Source of the DNA: Condylostoma magnum
Taxonomy: Eukaryota; Ciliophora; Heterotrichea; Heterotrichida; Condylostomatidae
Reading direction: 5' to 3'
DNA length: 64,000 bases
Assembly: GCA_920105805.1 (NCBI GenBank)
Contig: CAKKTI010000002.1
Span: 124,001 to 188,000, forward strand
Below the pieces are notes generated by a model. The model was given only the letters and a program-made list of their open reading frames with translations, had not been told where the DNA came from and did no database searches. This document shows, one piece after another, positions 39,001 to 51,658 of the stretch. The position numbers and the translations under genes are program-made. How positions within the stretch are numbered: the stretch's first letter is position 1; every line of letters begins with the position of its first letter.

Positions 39001-42000
39001 CTTTTACCATTAAGTGTTATTCTGGGTTGTCCTTGCGGTACTTATTGCAATATTAGATTAATTGTTTAGTAAGTTCATTGCCTTAGCTTTACACTCCAAA
39101 GAGCTGCTGATGAACGGTACCTTTAAGCTCGTTTATTGGAATTAAATTATAAAGTTTTCCATAGAATTAGAGAATTCAGCCTTTTGTGTTTAAAGAAAGA
39201 ATAATATCTTTACTCTCTGTATAATTAGTAAAAGGAATTGTTAAGTTTTAGTAGAACAGCTTGTTATAGTTAATTAGAATATCCTGTAATGTTTGCTCAT
39301 CAGATTTCTGTATGATTTGTAGCAATAAACGATTGGCTATAGACCATCTTACATTGTTTTATAAATTATTGTCTAATCCTTCATTTAAAAAATCTTATAA
39401 AATATCATCAAATGTAGCTAGTATATATTATCTATTCTATGTTTCTATTAAGGATGATATAAAAGAGTTCAAAGTTTAGCTTATTTCTATTTCATAACTA
39501 CTGTCTTAAAATCTTATAACTCTGTAAATTAGCCTTACTGCTTCTAGACTTTTAGATATTTTTATTAGTTCTAGAAATGCTCTTAATATAGACTCAAAAT
39601 CCAAAGTAAATCTAGTAATTGTAATGTCATTCAAAGTCAGAGGGAAATACTTTTATTAGAGTTGTTGTAAATAAGTAAGGAATTGCTAGTACACTGGTTA
39701 TTCATTCATTTTATATGTCCACAAAGCCCCGATTAAGCTTAGAGCTGCTTTGATTGTTTCTATTTACTCATCTTATACAAATCTTATGGCTATTTGTATA
39801 GAAAACTGCAGGAATTGCTAGTTTTACTGAATATACTATTATGCATTTTCTAAGAAGTGACATATATCAAAAAAGCAGCCGTAAAAACGACAAATTTATG
39901 CAGAATGATTTAGTTATTGAATATCAGCTATAATGTTAATTACTGGTACACTATATCTAACAATAGGATCAATGAATTCCTAGTAAGTCATGACTTCCTT
40001 TTAAACAGCAGCTTAGTTGTTTTAGATTATTGTTATTAAAATGTTCATTATAGTTTTAGTATTAGTAGTAATTTTATTAAACAATTATTGACAGGTTAAT
40101 TCTCAATGCCATTATATATAGTTAAACAGAAACTCACCAATTAATAAGAACTTTTCAGATTAGGTTAAAATTTGAATCAATAAATTTTCTGGAATTGTTG
40201 CAAATTTTAGTAGATTGAATTAGTACCCACATTTAAGTATATTTCCTTTAGCTGGATTTTCTAGTAATTGTATTATATTTTGGGATAATACATTACCAAG
40301 TGTATTTTAATCAAACTTTTTTATTATTTGCATTATTCCATTACATCTGTTTTTCAAAATTCTATCAGAAAGTGTTATATTCAGTAAATTATTCAAATTC
40401 TAGTTGTATATTTAATACTCTTATAGTAATCAGCCTATTTATACTTATAAATCACTCAAAATTTAAGGCTCCTAACTTATTTCAACAATACCAATAATTC
40501 TGATTTCATCGGGATATAGTAAAAATTAAATGAGAAGATTAAAAAACTATGGTATTTCTTAAGTTAAGCCAATTAAACTGCAGAACTAGGAAGCTATTAT
40601 TAAATTTGAATAACTGCTAGCTTCTTTATACTCATTATCAAAATACTGACTTACCTTTTATAGTAGATTTCTATAATAAGGCTACTGTTTTAGCACATTT
40701 TAACTAATAATACCTTTTGTTATCATTCAACACGTCACTTTCAAACTTCCTAAAATAGTTTCTTATCATATCAGATTATTCAGAGCAAGTTTTTGTATAT
40801 CAACTTATAAAATTCTAGCACATATAACAAAAGTATCAAAAGCAGCTTCCATTATAAAGCAATTTTCCCATATTCAATTCATAAAGCTTTCTAAATCTAC
40901 ATGAAAAGCTCTTTTAGCATTAGAACTAACCAAATTTTCCCCATAAACTTCCAAAAACTAATTAAAGCCTTAAATAGCATCTTCAACTTTATCATCATTT
41001 TCCTAATTTTACAACCTCCCTATAATTAATAAGCAATGTCCAATATCCAGCAAATACCTATCAACCAAATCATTCACCTGGCACAAATAAGGCAAAATCT
41101 TTTTATAGCATTGAACAGATCCCAACCTTTTGTAAAAATCAGGATGATTAGCGTAATTTTCAATTCTCCTAATAACAGTTTTCATGTATTCCTAAACATT
41201 TCTCTGAACCTCTAAAACAGTTTCAATAAACTGCCCTAAGCATTCAACCGAGATTTCCCTTAGCCCTGCATTGTGTCTATCTCCAGCACATTGTATGATG
41301 ACATCCAAATAAACACCAACTTCAGGATTATTAGGCTGTTATTATTAAGAGAACCATCTAGATAGTTATTTAGTCAAAGGCTCGAAAAGCTGTCTTATAA
41401 TAGAATCAATATCAGTTGCTAGTCTAAAAACAACAGGTAGTATTCTGGCATAAATTTTATCAAGATAAATAGGCTTAGATCCAATTTATTCTGTTGTTCT
41501 TCCTATAATTAACATCAATATCGCATGTAAAAACTCACAAGAATTCAATCTTTTCTAGCCTTGATTGGATTTCTCACATAAATCTATTATCTAAGGTAAA
41601 ATTGAGTCTATTTATATATCAATTCTGATTGGATGAAAGGGAAGGGATACTTTAATCCTAGCCTCTGTGTCTCAGGCTGTATCTATTTAGGAAGTATCAC
41701 GATTTATTATCAAGTGGGCATTACCTCCTAAAGACCCTACAAGTTTTAATGTTTTTAGTGTAAGTTATCGTTGCCTTCGCTTCATACTGGCTGTTTCTTA
41801 GTCGTCTTCATTGCTAAACTTATTCAGGACTATGAAATTAGATAATTAAGGCAGAATCACAGATAAATAAGGAAGAAAAACATCAGATGGTATGCCTTAT
41901 TGAATCTTTTTGAAGAATAGGACTGCATTTTCTTATAATTTTATATTCCCAGTTCCTATTTCAAATACCTTATGGAAAATATCAACTCATGTGTCTAAAT

Positions 42001-43999
42001 TATTATCAGCTTAAGTATAGACTAGCTGAACAGGAACTGATAGAAATAGTTTTAAGCAACTGTCAAATAACTAGTCCTTAAACTCACCCATTCTAAGCTT
42101 AATTTCTAGTAGTTACTTTTAGAAGAATGCTCTATCTTATGGAAAATTACTAAAATACTCTGATCTATCTGCAGCTATCATAATAACTCGTAGTAAGTCG
42201 TATAAAGTAGCAACATATGGCAGCTGATTAATCTTTTGTATAATTATATTGGATAAAGGTAGTATTCAGTCTTATAATTACAATGCAATTGAAGGGAAAA
42301 ACTTCCTAGCAAATTAAGTTATCTAATGAAAAGCTTATTAGTCTTCTTAGTTAAGTGGAATTGGTATAAAATCTTCTAAGGTGTAAGTCAAATCTAAGGT
42401 TTAGATTAAATTTTCGTAGTAGGACGCAATCTCATATACAAAAACTTAAATCAGATTCTCACTTAAAGCTTCCCTGGATAAAATTCCTCTTCAAATTCAA
42501 TTAGCAAGGTTTATTCTATCTTCTTAATTCAAAGCGATTTCAATTTGAGAAATCGATAATAGCTTTTAAAACGCTTATTATATAAAAACCCTAAGCCATT
42601 ATGCAAATTCCGGCAGAGAAATATGCAGAGCTGAGAAAACTTCCGCAGCAGCCGAGTATAAAAGTGGCCAATACTTCCTAAAAATAAATTCTGCTTATTC
42701 GAAAATCTGTAAAAAGACCTTCTATATATGCAGTAATGCAAAATCATCTAAATTAGGTATAAGCCTGATAATATCAGCATAAGAGATTAGAAAGGATGCT
42801 AATTGCTTGTATCTAAACATCAGGCCCTTTATATCAGTTTAATCCAACTCCTCACTAAATTAACTTTTCTCAGCTAGCTCAATAACTCTGTACAAATACT
42901 ACCTTAAGGCAATTTCTCCTCTAAAGTTTTTTATAGCCGTTGCAAAAATTCCTACAGCTCTAATAGTACTAGGAACAAATGCCATGCTGAAACTATTATT
43001 TATATTATTATCAATCGTTTTTAGTATATAATTAAAGGCTTCGTTGTCCTAATCCGCCAGTTAATCATTGAATATCTTTAGCACCGATTCCCAGCATAGC
43101 CTTGACTCTTCTCTTATACTAGTTGACTTAGAGTTATTTAGTTCTATTAGCGTATCAGTGATATAAACAGCGTCTTATATGAGTTATTAAGTAAAAACTA
43201 CACCATTTTAGGTCAGAAGCCTCAAAGATGCTTTAGGAACAGCATAACGCCTCTCATTAAGTGGTTTAATCATTATCCTAACCCATTAGTACAGTTAATT
43301 GATATTAGGATAGTCTATAATCTGTAAACAACATCCTAATCCTCTGAGAATTCCGGCCATTGTCTTTTCTTCCGTCTTTTCTCGCTTTTTAATCTCCTCT
43401 CCTAATCTGACTTCTAACAGCTTAGACAAAGTAGGGATTGTATTGCTTGTATATTATGGGTATTGTTTTATCAATAGCCCTAGCAAATGATAGATACTTC
43501 CTTTGAGGCTTTACCCCATTGTTCTTTCTTCTAGTTTTAGTTTATTATCAAGCAAAATCTGTATCATTCCCTCCGGGTCTAAAGTCTCATATAGAAATTC
43601 TGGGGGAAATTCCTCAACTAGTCTTACAACTGGCCTCAAAGCTGCTTCTTTTACCATACTTGATCTAGTACTAGTTGCTAATAAATCCATGCTTATTTGC
43701 CTTATGTCTTAAATATACTCGCCTATTGCGTATGAACGTCTTCTTATATATTCCGAGACTAAATCAAGGCAGTTTGATATAGTTTTCCAAATTAACCTGT
43801 CTTGGTGAGACGAGTAGCTTTTTATGAATTTTAATAGAGAAATTTCACTGTTAAACATTTTAGAGGAAGCAAAGGCTAATTAGGGTTAAGTTAAACGAGT
43901 AGATAAAACAACATTTCTTAAATCCCCAATAAAGCTATCTGGATCTGTAAAGTTTAAATTGTGAAGAGTTTAGAGTAAATCTTCAACCCGCTTTTCCAT
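33071..43999 (-). CDS. PRKDC: DNA-dependent protein kinase catalytic subunit (DNA-PKcs)
   Basis: A single frame of 3,643 codons (3,642 residues; human DNA-PKcs is about 4,128), apparently without introns. Residues 1-3,000 are helical HEAT/FAT-like solenoid. The PIKK kinase domain carries I-L-V-K-G-G-E-D-L-R near 3,260, Q-L-F-Q-V-M-N-Q-I-L-A, V-I-P-I-T-K-S-L-G, G-I-G-D-R-H-L-E-N near 3,436 and I-A-I-D-F-G near 3,453. The FATC end A-T-D-P-N-I-L-G-R-T-W-V-G-W closely matches the DNA-PKcs C-terminus and is followed by TAG. It binds DNA ends with Ku and drives non-homologous end joining. In Paramecium DNA-PKcs is needed for programmed genome rearrangement; that role here is inference. Confidence 0.93.
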
Positions 44000-44011
44000 T
44001 TTATTATATAA

Positions 44012-44686
44012 TTAGATTTTATAAGATAACTTCAGACATTTGTAAATCTAATCAAACTAATTATTAAAAAGAGAACACATGGAAGCCAGAGAGCATTGAC
44101 TTGCATCTTCGCATTCCTCAGGTAAGTCAAATACACTTTCATCTTCAATACCCTCCTCAAAACTGTAATAAAATGTATCAGAAGTGCCTACCATGTTTAT
44201 CTCTAACATTTTCCTATTAGCAGGACTACTAGCTTATGTCTCGTAGTAATAATTAGCACTGTGCCCAGCTTAGTTCCATTTATAAGCAGCTTGTCCCATA
44301 ACATTAGTATCTCCTAAAAATTCTGCACCTTATAGCCAATCTGGAGTTACTAATCCACATCCATGTTAAGCATCACAACATCTGCAGCATTCGTTGTAGC
44401 CTGGATAATACAAATATCTTATTCCTTCGGAGACGTATTAGTTGCAGGGAGTGTCATAGAACAGATATAATCCATTTAGGCCACATAGCAAATCATGACT
44501 GCCATCGGCCCTGTCAGTTCTAGACTTAAGATTAGTGAAATCATAGTAAAACACCCCTGATGTATTACCACTTCCAAAAACCTTTTGATAGTTAGTTTGG
44601 TTAAAGTAAGCTGTGAATTAATTAGGCCATTGGGGATACTCTGGCTGATTGGATGCTAGAGCTATTGTTGCTAGTAGAGATAACAT
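44012..44686 (-). CDS. Cys-rich secreted (ependymin-related-like) protein, 224 aa
   Basis: A signal peptide (M-L-S-L-L-A-T-I-A-L-A) is followed by a mature domain with conserved ciliate/plant-type motifs: F-Y-Y-D-F-T-N-L-K-S-R, G-S-H-D-L-L-C-G, the cysteine cluster N-E-C-C-R-C-C-D...H-G-C-G, T-P-D-W-L-Q-G-A-E-F-L-G, and K-W-N-Q-A-G-H-S-A-N-Y-Y-Y-E-T. These match a widespread family of secreted proteins with ependymin-like folds; the function is not known. It ends at TAA 44012-44014, 12 bp before the DNA-PKcs ATG on the same strand. Trp is TGG throughout. Confidence 0.82.
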
Positions 44687-44761
44687 TTTTATTGGCTAAG
44701 TATTATTGAGGGTATTATGGGTATAGAACGGTTTTTAATACTCTTTTATTAAATAGGTTAA

Positions 44762-45109
44762 ATGGTATGGAAATCTTTAATAGATACTTATGAATATAGC
44801 AATTAAATTATTTGGCAGATGTGTTTTTATCAATTAAATATGCAAAAAAATATCGATTTTTTATACTTATCTATATCAGAAATAGTTACTTTAAACATAT
44901 AACAAAATTAAAATGATATGTAAAAATTATCTATTGCCTTTCAATTTACTACAATTATTAAAATTTAATGCCCTAATTTATCTTATATTCTAATTGATAC
45001 CTATAAGCCTTAAATAGACTTTAAATCTTATTTACTATACCCAATCTCCTTAAAAGCTTACAGTTATATAATTTCCCATTTAATCAAAATGACTAAAAAT
45101 TAGTCATAA
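44762..45109 (+). CDS. Small hypothetical ORF (about 115 aa)
   Basis: The frame M-V-W-K-S-L-I-D-T-Y-E-Y is open for 116 codons with no TGA and Gln codons as TAA/TAG. It ends TAG..TAA 10 bp before the next gene. It is rich in Ile, Tyr, Lys and Gln, with no TM helix strong enough to call and no known motif. It is included because it fills a 430-bp gap in an otherwise gene-packed region and is TGA-free. Confidence 0.4.
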
Positions 45110-45119
45110 TTTTTTAAAA

Positions 45120-46151
45120 ATGATATCAGAATATGACGAGGAAATTGTATGTGGTATTGGCTTAGTGTACTGAGCAGCTATTAGTGCATGCTGGACTTTG
45201 AACAACATCAAATGCAACGCTGCTCACAGCAAGGCTCTTCACAAAATAATGCAGTTTATACCCATCTTTAAAACACTAAATCAATTTTTTAGCCTAATGA
45301 TGATATTTACTAAAGATAGTGTAAATAAAAACCCTTATTGAGGATTAGCCAATACATCAACCTTCACGCTATATAACACATTTTTGTTTACTTCTCTCAT
45401 TTTAATCAGCAAAGGATTCTGTGTTGTAAGATAATTATTAACCAGAAGTGAAATTACGCTGGTAGCAATGATAATGGGAGGAATTTACCTAGGATTTAGT
45501 GCCTATATGATAGATTTTGAAAGTTTATGAGGAATTCTAGTGCTAATTCTAGTACTAATGCTATCTTTAAACTTTATTTATGCTAATTAGACCATTGCTC
45601 AGATTAGATCTTTACTTAATTAGCTTAGGGAGTAAAATATAAATATAATGATAGCTCCAAACGAACTAAAGGAGAAGAAAATGAAAATATACAGAGTAGC
45701 TTTTATAGCATTCTTTATAGTATATATTGTGTAAGAAATTGCATTTAATTGTTTTGGAAAATTTGGATCTAAAGATGATATGAAAATTATATAAGAACTC
45801 ATCAACTTAATTAGAGATATAGTATGTATTTCTCTAATTTTTTGAGTTTTCAGAGCATCAAATAATGGAGAGTTTTTTAATATTCCCATAGCTGATTCAA
45901 ATCAACTAATTACCCAACTAACACCTCTTATAAAATGCAATTTAAGCATAAATAAACACATTGAAACAATAGAAACTTACAATGCACATTTCTTTATAAT
46001 TACTCCTTATAAATAATGCAAAAAACAAAAAATATTTTAGCAAAAGATGCAAAATCTGAAAATTGGAAAGCAGCAACAGAGATATATGCCTCCTGCTATT
46101 TAGCATTATACAACTGAAGCGGGCATACATAAGACTATATTTATTAATTAG
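45120..46151 (+). CDS. Multi-pass membrane protein, seven-TM-like (about 343 aa)
   Basis: About seven hydrophobic segments are spaced through residues 10-250 (e.g. G-I-G-L-V-Y-W-A-A-I-S-A-C-W; T-L-V-A-M-I-M-G-G-I-Y-L-G-F; G-I-L-V-L-I-L-V-L-M-L-S-L; V-A-F-I-A-F-F-I-V-Y-I-V). A cytoplasmic, Lys/Gln-rich tail follows. The topology resembles ciliate GPCR-like or Lung-7TM-type proteins, but no diagnostic motif was found. Four TGA codons read as Trp in the TM segments. It ends TAG TAA at 46149. It converges with the PDE gene, whose stop is 77 bp away. Confidence 0.72.
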
Positions 46152-46227
46152 TAAATTTCAGTGATTGCATAATCAAACGTCTAATTTTTTATCTTTCTAT
46201 ATAGATTAAAATCTAATAATTATCATT

Positions 46228-49125
46228 TCATTTAAACATTTGGCTTACTCTGATGCAATTAAGATAATTTTGCAAGAATTTTAGGAGTTTTAAAGATATG
46301 CATTAGTTGTACTTACTCTTTTTAAGTTTCATCTATTATTATAGTGTCTAATTATCTAGTTTTATCTGTAAGTATTTAGCTTTCAATGAATTCTTTAACA
46401 ATTCTATTACTCACTTGAGATCTACTTGTTTTGTAAATACTTAACTTCTGAGGCTGAGTATTAATAAATCATTATCACTTAATTTTGCCTTCTCTGATAG
46501 TATTTTATTATTATTTTTTCAACTAATTGTTATTTTTTATCAGATTGTAACTATATCTTATTTTATTAAAATCTAGGCATTTACTTCTTAATATATTGTA
46601 TCTACGTTTAATATCAATTATCAAATATTTTATTAATTCCTATATCGCTATTTTAGTTTATTAGAAATGTAGCACAATTTCAAACTTATTGTTTAGATGA
46701 CTAATGCTCTCTAATTTCTATACCTAGATTATACTTAAAGTATTCCTTATTCATAGTATTTAATATAATTCCTTATTCAGTTGCACTGATCTATGTATTA
46801 ATATCTACCTTCAACAGATCTATTAATATTAGCAAGATAGTAATTTCTACGTTTAATGCATAAGTTAAAGGATTCAACAGTATATCTTAACTATGCTTTA
46901 ATACTAAATATGTTTAAAACCTTATTATCTTAAAATTATAATGATTTAAGAGAATCTCCATAAACTTCCATATCTAATTTACCATTTTATTAATCTTTGT
47001 CCTTATTTTCAGAATCACTCACACTTGCAAGGCTGACATTACTATTAGGCCGCTAATAAATATCTCAGTATTTTGCGTTATACTACAATTATTCTAAGCA
47101 TTAACTATAGAATTCACTTGACTCAAGATAAAATCCTAGTGATGAGTACAAAGGATAGCTGATATTTTAAATATATGCCATTGAAAACTCAGAAATGTTT
47201 GTATTGAATCTATCACAATATGCAGAAGCAGGCAATTAATTTTGTTTTTCTTAGTCTCCTTAAACTAACATCTCATCGTGCATCCTTTGCATTCATTAAG
47301 TGTGTATTTCAGTTGATTTAGCTGTTTGTGCTAAATCAGATGCCTTAAGTAAGATAGTTAAAACTAAAAATTTATCGTCCTCATCATTAAGTTTTATACT
47401 TTCAGTTGATTATAGTCTTGATCTAAATTTACCTAGTTACTTAAAATGCTTATTTCAGTCAGTTGCTAGAATAATTGTTATTATCATTTGACGAATTTTA
47501 GTTAATTCATTTTAGTCAATGTTTTTAAATATATTACACTGTTCATTACGTAAAATTTAGAATATTTTAGCTGAATGCATCTGCTCTAATACACAAATGT
47601 CATTGTACTGTATAGCCAGTTTGTGTCTTATATTAACTAAAAATCTGTTATTCACTCCAAAGTGACCTAAATCATGGCATAATGTTGTTATAATTATTAC
47701 TAATATATCAGCAGGTTTTAAGTAGTCTATTAAGCCTGAAATGTTTAAGAGATAAAAGTAAGAATGAATTGAGTCAATAGCATGGTATAAGTTATGGTAG
47801 TAATTATCCTTGAGTTCCATTTACACAGATTGAAAAAATAGCTTTGCTGTACTTGGCTCCATATCGTATTCATATGCTACATTATACTTAAGTAGAAAGA
47901 AATTTCCTATATATGGCACCAGTCACTTCTTTTAGCTTTATTTTAACTAAAATACATCAAAATTTCAATCATTACCTAAAAACTAAAGCATTTATGTTGA
48001 ATCATCTATAATTGTATTAATGACTAATTATTATGCTTTTTCATTCTAATATGATTTTAATGGTTTCTTAATTTTCTAAAACATTTAACTCATAAAAAGA
48101 GTTTCTTCATTCTAATCTTGATTCATTCAAACAGTTTAATCATAATTTTGGTGTAATAACTGTTTTATCATATAATTAACTTCCTTGATTACTTTCTAAA
48201 TTTCTTTTTTGAGCTCTTAGTTTAAGATAGTATAAGCTAAACTTTTAAGTTTTTATATAACCTTATTGCACTAAGTGATACCAATTTCTATAGTTGTAAC
48301 TCCTTCATCACAGAACTATTTTAAATTATATCCTACTTTTTCTTCCTTTTTTTCAACTTTTTATCTTATGAACAACTGTTTTGATCTTAACTCTTATTGA
48401 TAACTGTCTGAAATTATGATAAAAGTGAAAATAATGATAGCTGCATTGTTGGCTAGAATTATTGAAGTGTATTAATTGCTACAAAATGTGTTCATGAATA
48501 TATTTAATAGTATAGTTGAGTAGGTGACTCATATAGTTAGAGTAAAATTATCAATGCAAACTTTGACTAATACGAAATAAAATAAAATAATTCAAATTTC
48601 ATTATTCAAATAGTAATAGTCTTCCTTATCTATAATCTTGTTCTGTATATACTAACTAGTGAAAATAAGAAATATGATAATTACCCAAGTATACAGGGCA
48701 ATGAAAACAGTAGCTTATTTTTTCATTCTTTTAATTACAAATTAATGCAAAAATATCCATGTGAATAATAGCATTATTACAATGCTCAGCACAGCATAAT
48801 TATATCAATCTTTCTAACTATTTCAAGTAATCTCTGAAACCCTAAAACCTATGACCACAAAAAGTCATGAATAAAGCAAAATCTAATAAGTAATAAAATA
48901 ACTTCAAAATATTCCGGAAAACTTATCCTAATTATCACTCTAAAACATCATTTTTGTCCTAAATTTCTTATTCAATTCCTTATTATAAAACTTTAGCCCA
49001 GATGGCTCAACTTACAAATTTTAAATCTCCTTTTTACTATGCTTCCTTAAATAATAAATAAGCTCTTCTCTATCCTCCTATACTACATCCACCTACAAAT
49101 TTTTCTCATACTTTAAACCTAACAT
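46228..49125 (-). CDS. Membrane-anchored cyclic-nucleotide phosphodiesterase
   Basis: 965 residues in one frame. Residues ~95-270 contain about six hydrophobic helices. After a coiled-coil linker the PDE catalytic domain follows, with Y-H-N-L-Y-H-A near residue 445, C-H-D-L-G-H-F-G-V-N-N near 482, a Y-N-D...V-L-E-Q-M-H block, and A-S-D-L-A-Q near 595. These supply the conserved His/Asp metal ligands (H, H-D, D) and place it in the class I PDE family hydrolysing cAMP and/or cGMP. A ~350-residue Gln/Lys/Asn-rich tail follows. TM-anchored PDEs occur in ciliates and other protists. It would oppose the PKG-like and cNMP-binding proteins nearby. Its start is 59 bp from the RPL32 start. Confidence 0.88.
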
Positions 49126-49184
49126 TTTTATAAATAGCCGGCCCAATAACATCTCTAATGCTTCAAATAAGTGGCTTAAATAAA

Positions 49185-49583
49185 ATGGTACAACCGCTTG
49201 TCCGTGTAAAGAAAGTAAAGAAGCATCCAAGGCAATTCAAGCGGTTCCAAAGCGACCGATTCCTCCGCGTTGCCCCAAGTTGGCGTAAGCCCAGAGGTAT
49301 TGATTGTCGTGTAAGAAGACGTTTCAGAGGACAACTGTAAATGCCTAGTGTAGGTTTCCGCTCAGCAGTAGAGTCCCGTGATATCCTTCCTAATGGGTTC
49401 AGAAAGATTTTAGTAAAAACTGAGGAGGATCTTAACACTATAATGATGCACAATCGTCTATACTGCGCTGAGCTTAGTCATACTTTGAGTTCGAAGACCA
49501 GAAAGCGTCTTTTAGAAAAAGCTAATGAGTTGGATATAAAAGTTACTAATGCTAATGCAAAATTGAGGGCTGAGGAGAATTAG
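49185..49583 (+). CDS. RPL32: Large-subunit ribosomal protein eL32
   Basis: 132 residues, normal length. It matches the eL32 core: [55 protein letters not shown] and [13 protein letters not shown], then TAG. The TAG falls exactly where the eukaryotic eL32 ends, evidence that TAG is a stop here; if it were Gln, TGA would follow after three more residues. Codons are strongly biased (CGT, AAG, TGG), as expected for a highly expressed gene. An ATG 27 nt upstream in frame is less likely the start. Confidence 0.95.
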
Positions 49584-50922
49584 TTAGGTCAGTGAAGTTT
49601 ACGTTATAAGTACGCCTTTTCCACTCGTTTTGAAAATTGTAAGTGCCGGGTCCTGGTTTAGAGTCTTTTGTGCATGTAAAGCGAGGTTATGTGGGAATTT
49701 TGGGGCCCTGGTGCTTTGGCTTGCTTTGAGGGTTTGGGTTGAGGTTGGAGGAAGGTTTGCCAGCTTTGGTTATGAAGCGTTTCGTATTGGATACAAACAC
49801 TGCGTTTTGTTTGCTTGGTTTTGGGTTATAGGAGATGTTGTATTAACCTGGGCCCGGGGGAATGTATAAGGATGTGTCTTTTTAGCTTTTAGGGTTCAAT
49901 GTGAATATTGAGCTTGGGAGGTCTGCTTTTTGAGCAATTGGGAGGTTGTAAGTGCCTGGGCCTGGGATTTAGGTGGAAGGGTCCTTGAATCTTTCTTCCT
50001 GTGTTATAAAAGGCTGCTTGGTGTTTTGGGATGGTGGATTGTAAGTGTCGTATTATCCTGGCCCTGGGGTTTATTGTGTGTTAACTTTTCGCTCTCTTTT
50101 AGACTGGGTTTGAAAGGGAGCGTAGGCGTATGATATCCTATCATTGCTTTCTTAGTTGTTGTATTGGCCTGGACCAATACCTGTGTTTTTCTATTTGGCG
50201 AATCTGGCTGAGTTGCTTATTAAATGTTTGCTTTACTTAGGGACACTTTGTGCTCTGTTTGTATTGTATTCACCTGGGCCTGGGAAGTTGCTAACACTGC
50301 TTTGCCTGGTAATTGTGCTTTGAAATGAGGAAAGTTGCCGGTATTTATACATTGGGCCTATTGGCTCTCTTGTTTTATGGTAATAACCTGGGCCCAGAGC
50401 ATCGCTTCCTTAGGGGAATAATTCACTTCTGTTTGTTTGCTTAGCTCAAGCATCTGAGCTCTTTGATCTTTTAGATCTCTTAAACTATTGAATAGTTTAT
50501 TATGGCTGTTTTCCTATTGCTAAATCAGTATAAGTTGCTGTTGGGATTGAAGGAGCAGAAGGAACTCGTAAAAAACGGGATTTTTCTTGTTTTTTCCATT
50601 GCTCAACTTTTACCTCCTTTACTTGCTTTGCTTGGTAGTGTCCTGGGCCTGGATTTTCATTAGGTTTTTCCTAGAATCTTTATGTGTTTTGCCTGTTTTA
50701 TGTCTTTTTACGGCGTATTAAGACTTCATAGGAAGCTTAATAGTAGCCTGGGCCTGGAATCTTAGATAATTGAAATATCTTTTACCTTTATTAACTGCTA
50801 TTAAATGGAGCTTTTAGTTGTTGTGGCTCTTGAAATGTTTATTAATGATATTCTCCTGGTCCTACATCCCCTTTATTGTCTATATATTCAAAATTACGGG
50901 TACTTTTAGTTACAAATGCCAT
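49552..50922 (-). CDS. Sperm-tail PG-rich (SHIPPO/STPG) repeat protein
   Basis: About 456 residues. It contains about ten P-G-P-G-x-Y motifs (e.g. V-G-P-G-E-Y, P-G-P-G-T-Y-N, P-G-P-G-H-Y) spaced about 36 residues apart, the SHIPPO repeat of ODF3/STPG proteins. It is predicted to bind or line the lumen of ciliary doublet microtubules. The last repeat is followed by N-E-W-K-R-R-T-Y-N-V-N-F. GC content (about 45%) is above the neighbours, and Trp/Gln use of standard codons is more frequent. The frame reaches its first in-frame TAG 32 bp inside the RPL32 gene (antisense). A possible 33-nt intron (GTAAAC...CTAACTAAT...CAG) sits just there, so the 3' end is uncertain. Confidence 0.88.
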
Positions 50923-50971
50923 CTTAAGTATAAAATTATGCTTCGATAGTTGTATATAAGTACATTTTACA

Positions 50972-51658
50972 TTACCATGGTTCTAAATCTAAACTAATTT
51001 TTGCTCTTATAAGTTTATTTGCTTCACTCTTTTCTAAAAAGCTTGGTAAAATTCCTTTTCTTCTTAAATTAAGCTTAGGAGGAACAACGTGGCTAACAAT
51101 TGCTTATTTATTTTACTTTACCTAAGCTCTTTCTAGCTTTCTCTGCAGTCTATAATTAATTAGTTATTGTTTACGTTGCTATAATTGATCTATTAAAGTC
51201 CCTGAAAAATTCTTTTTTACACCTTTTAAAGTGAGATTATTATGAGGTTTATTATTAGCCTTAGCATCAGTTAGAATTTATAATGAAGCAGCTCGTTAAT
51301 TATTTCTTTTAGGACTTAAGCTTTTGTATTAACCATTTTAAATCTAATCGGATGATATAGCATGTCTACTGTTCTACGTTGGAGTTCTATTATTACAAAA
51401 GTGACTTAACCTTGATACTTTATACTTTTATTACTTAGTTTCTTATATATTGGGAGGAATATCTGACATTACTAAATTCGCCTTTAGTCCTAATCTTACT
51501 CCTTTAAACTATTAGTTTTTATTTCTTTTATAATTATTTGCACTGTTTTGAATAAATCTATGTTTATTGAATGTTAATCGATTATCAAATGTTCTATATT
51601 GAGAGTTATAAGTGCTGTAATCGGAGTTAGTTGGATAATGGAACACCTTTTCAATCAT
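50972..51658 (-). CDS. Basic, Asn/Gln-rich protein of unknown function (228 aa)
   Basis: The ATG at 51658 overlaps the TGA of the upstream cNMP-domain gene as ATGA. The protein is basic and disordered in the first ~140 residues. It then has Q-Q-R-K-Q-Q-L-I-N-Y-R-L-Q-R-K-L-E-R-A, a helical stretch, and S-H-V-V-P-P-K-L-N-L-R-R-K-G-I. It ends with L-D-L-E-P-W then TAA at 50972. No domain was recognised. It lies between a cNMP-binding protein and a SHIPPO protein on the same strand, so a ciliary role is possible but only by location. Confidence 0.6.

Noticed and set aside
49600-50900. GC-rich block as a horizontally acquired island
   Set aside because: The higher GC is explained by the P-G-P-G-rich coding sequence and the highly expressed RPL32 gene next to it; both are ordinary eukaryotic genes.
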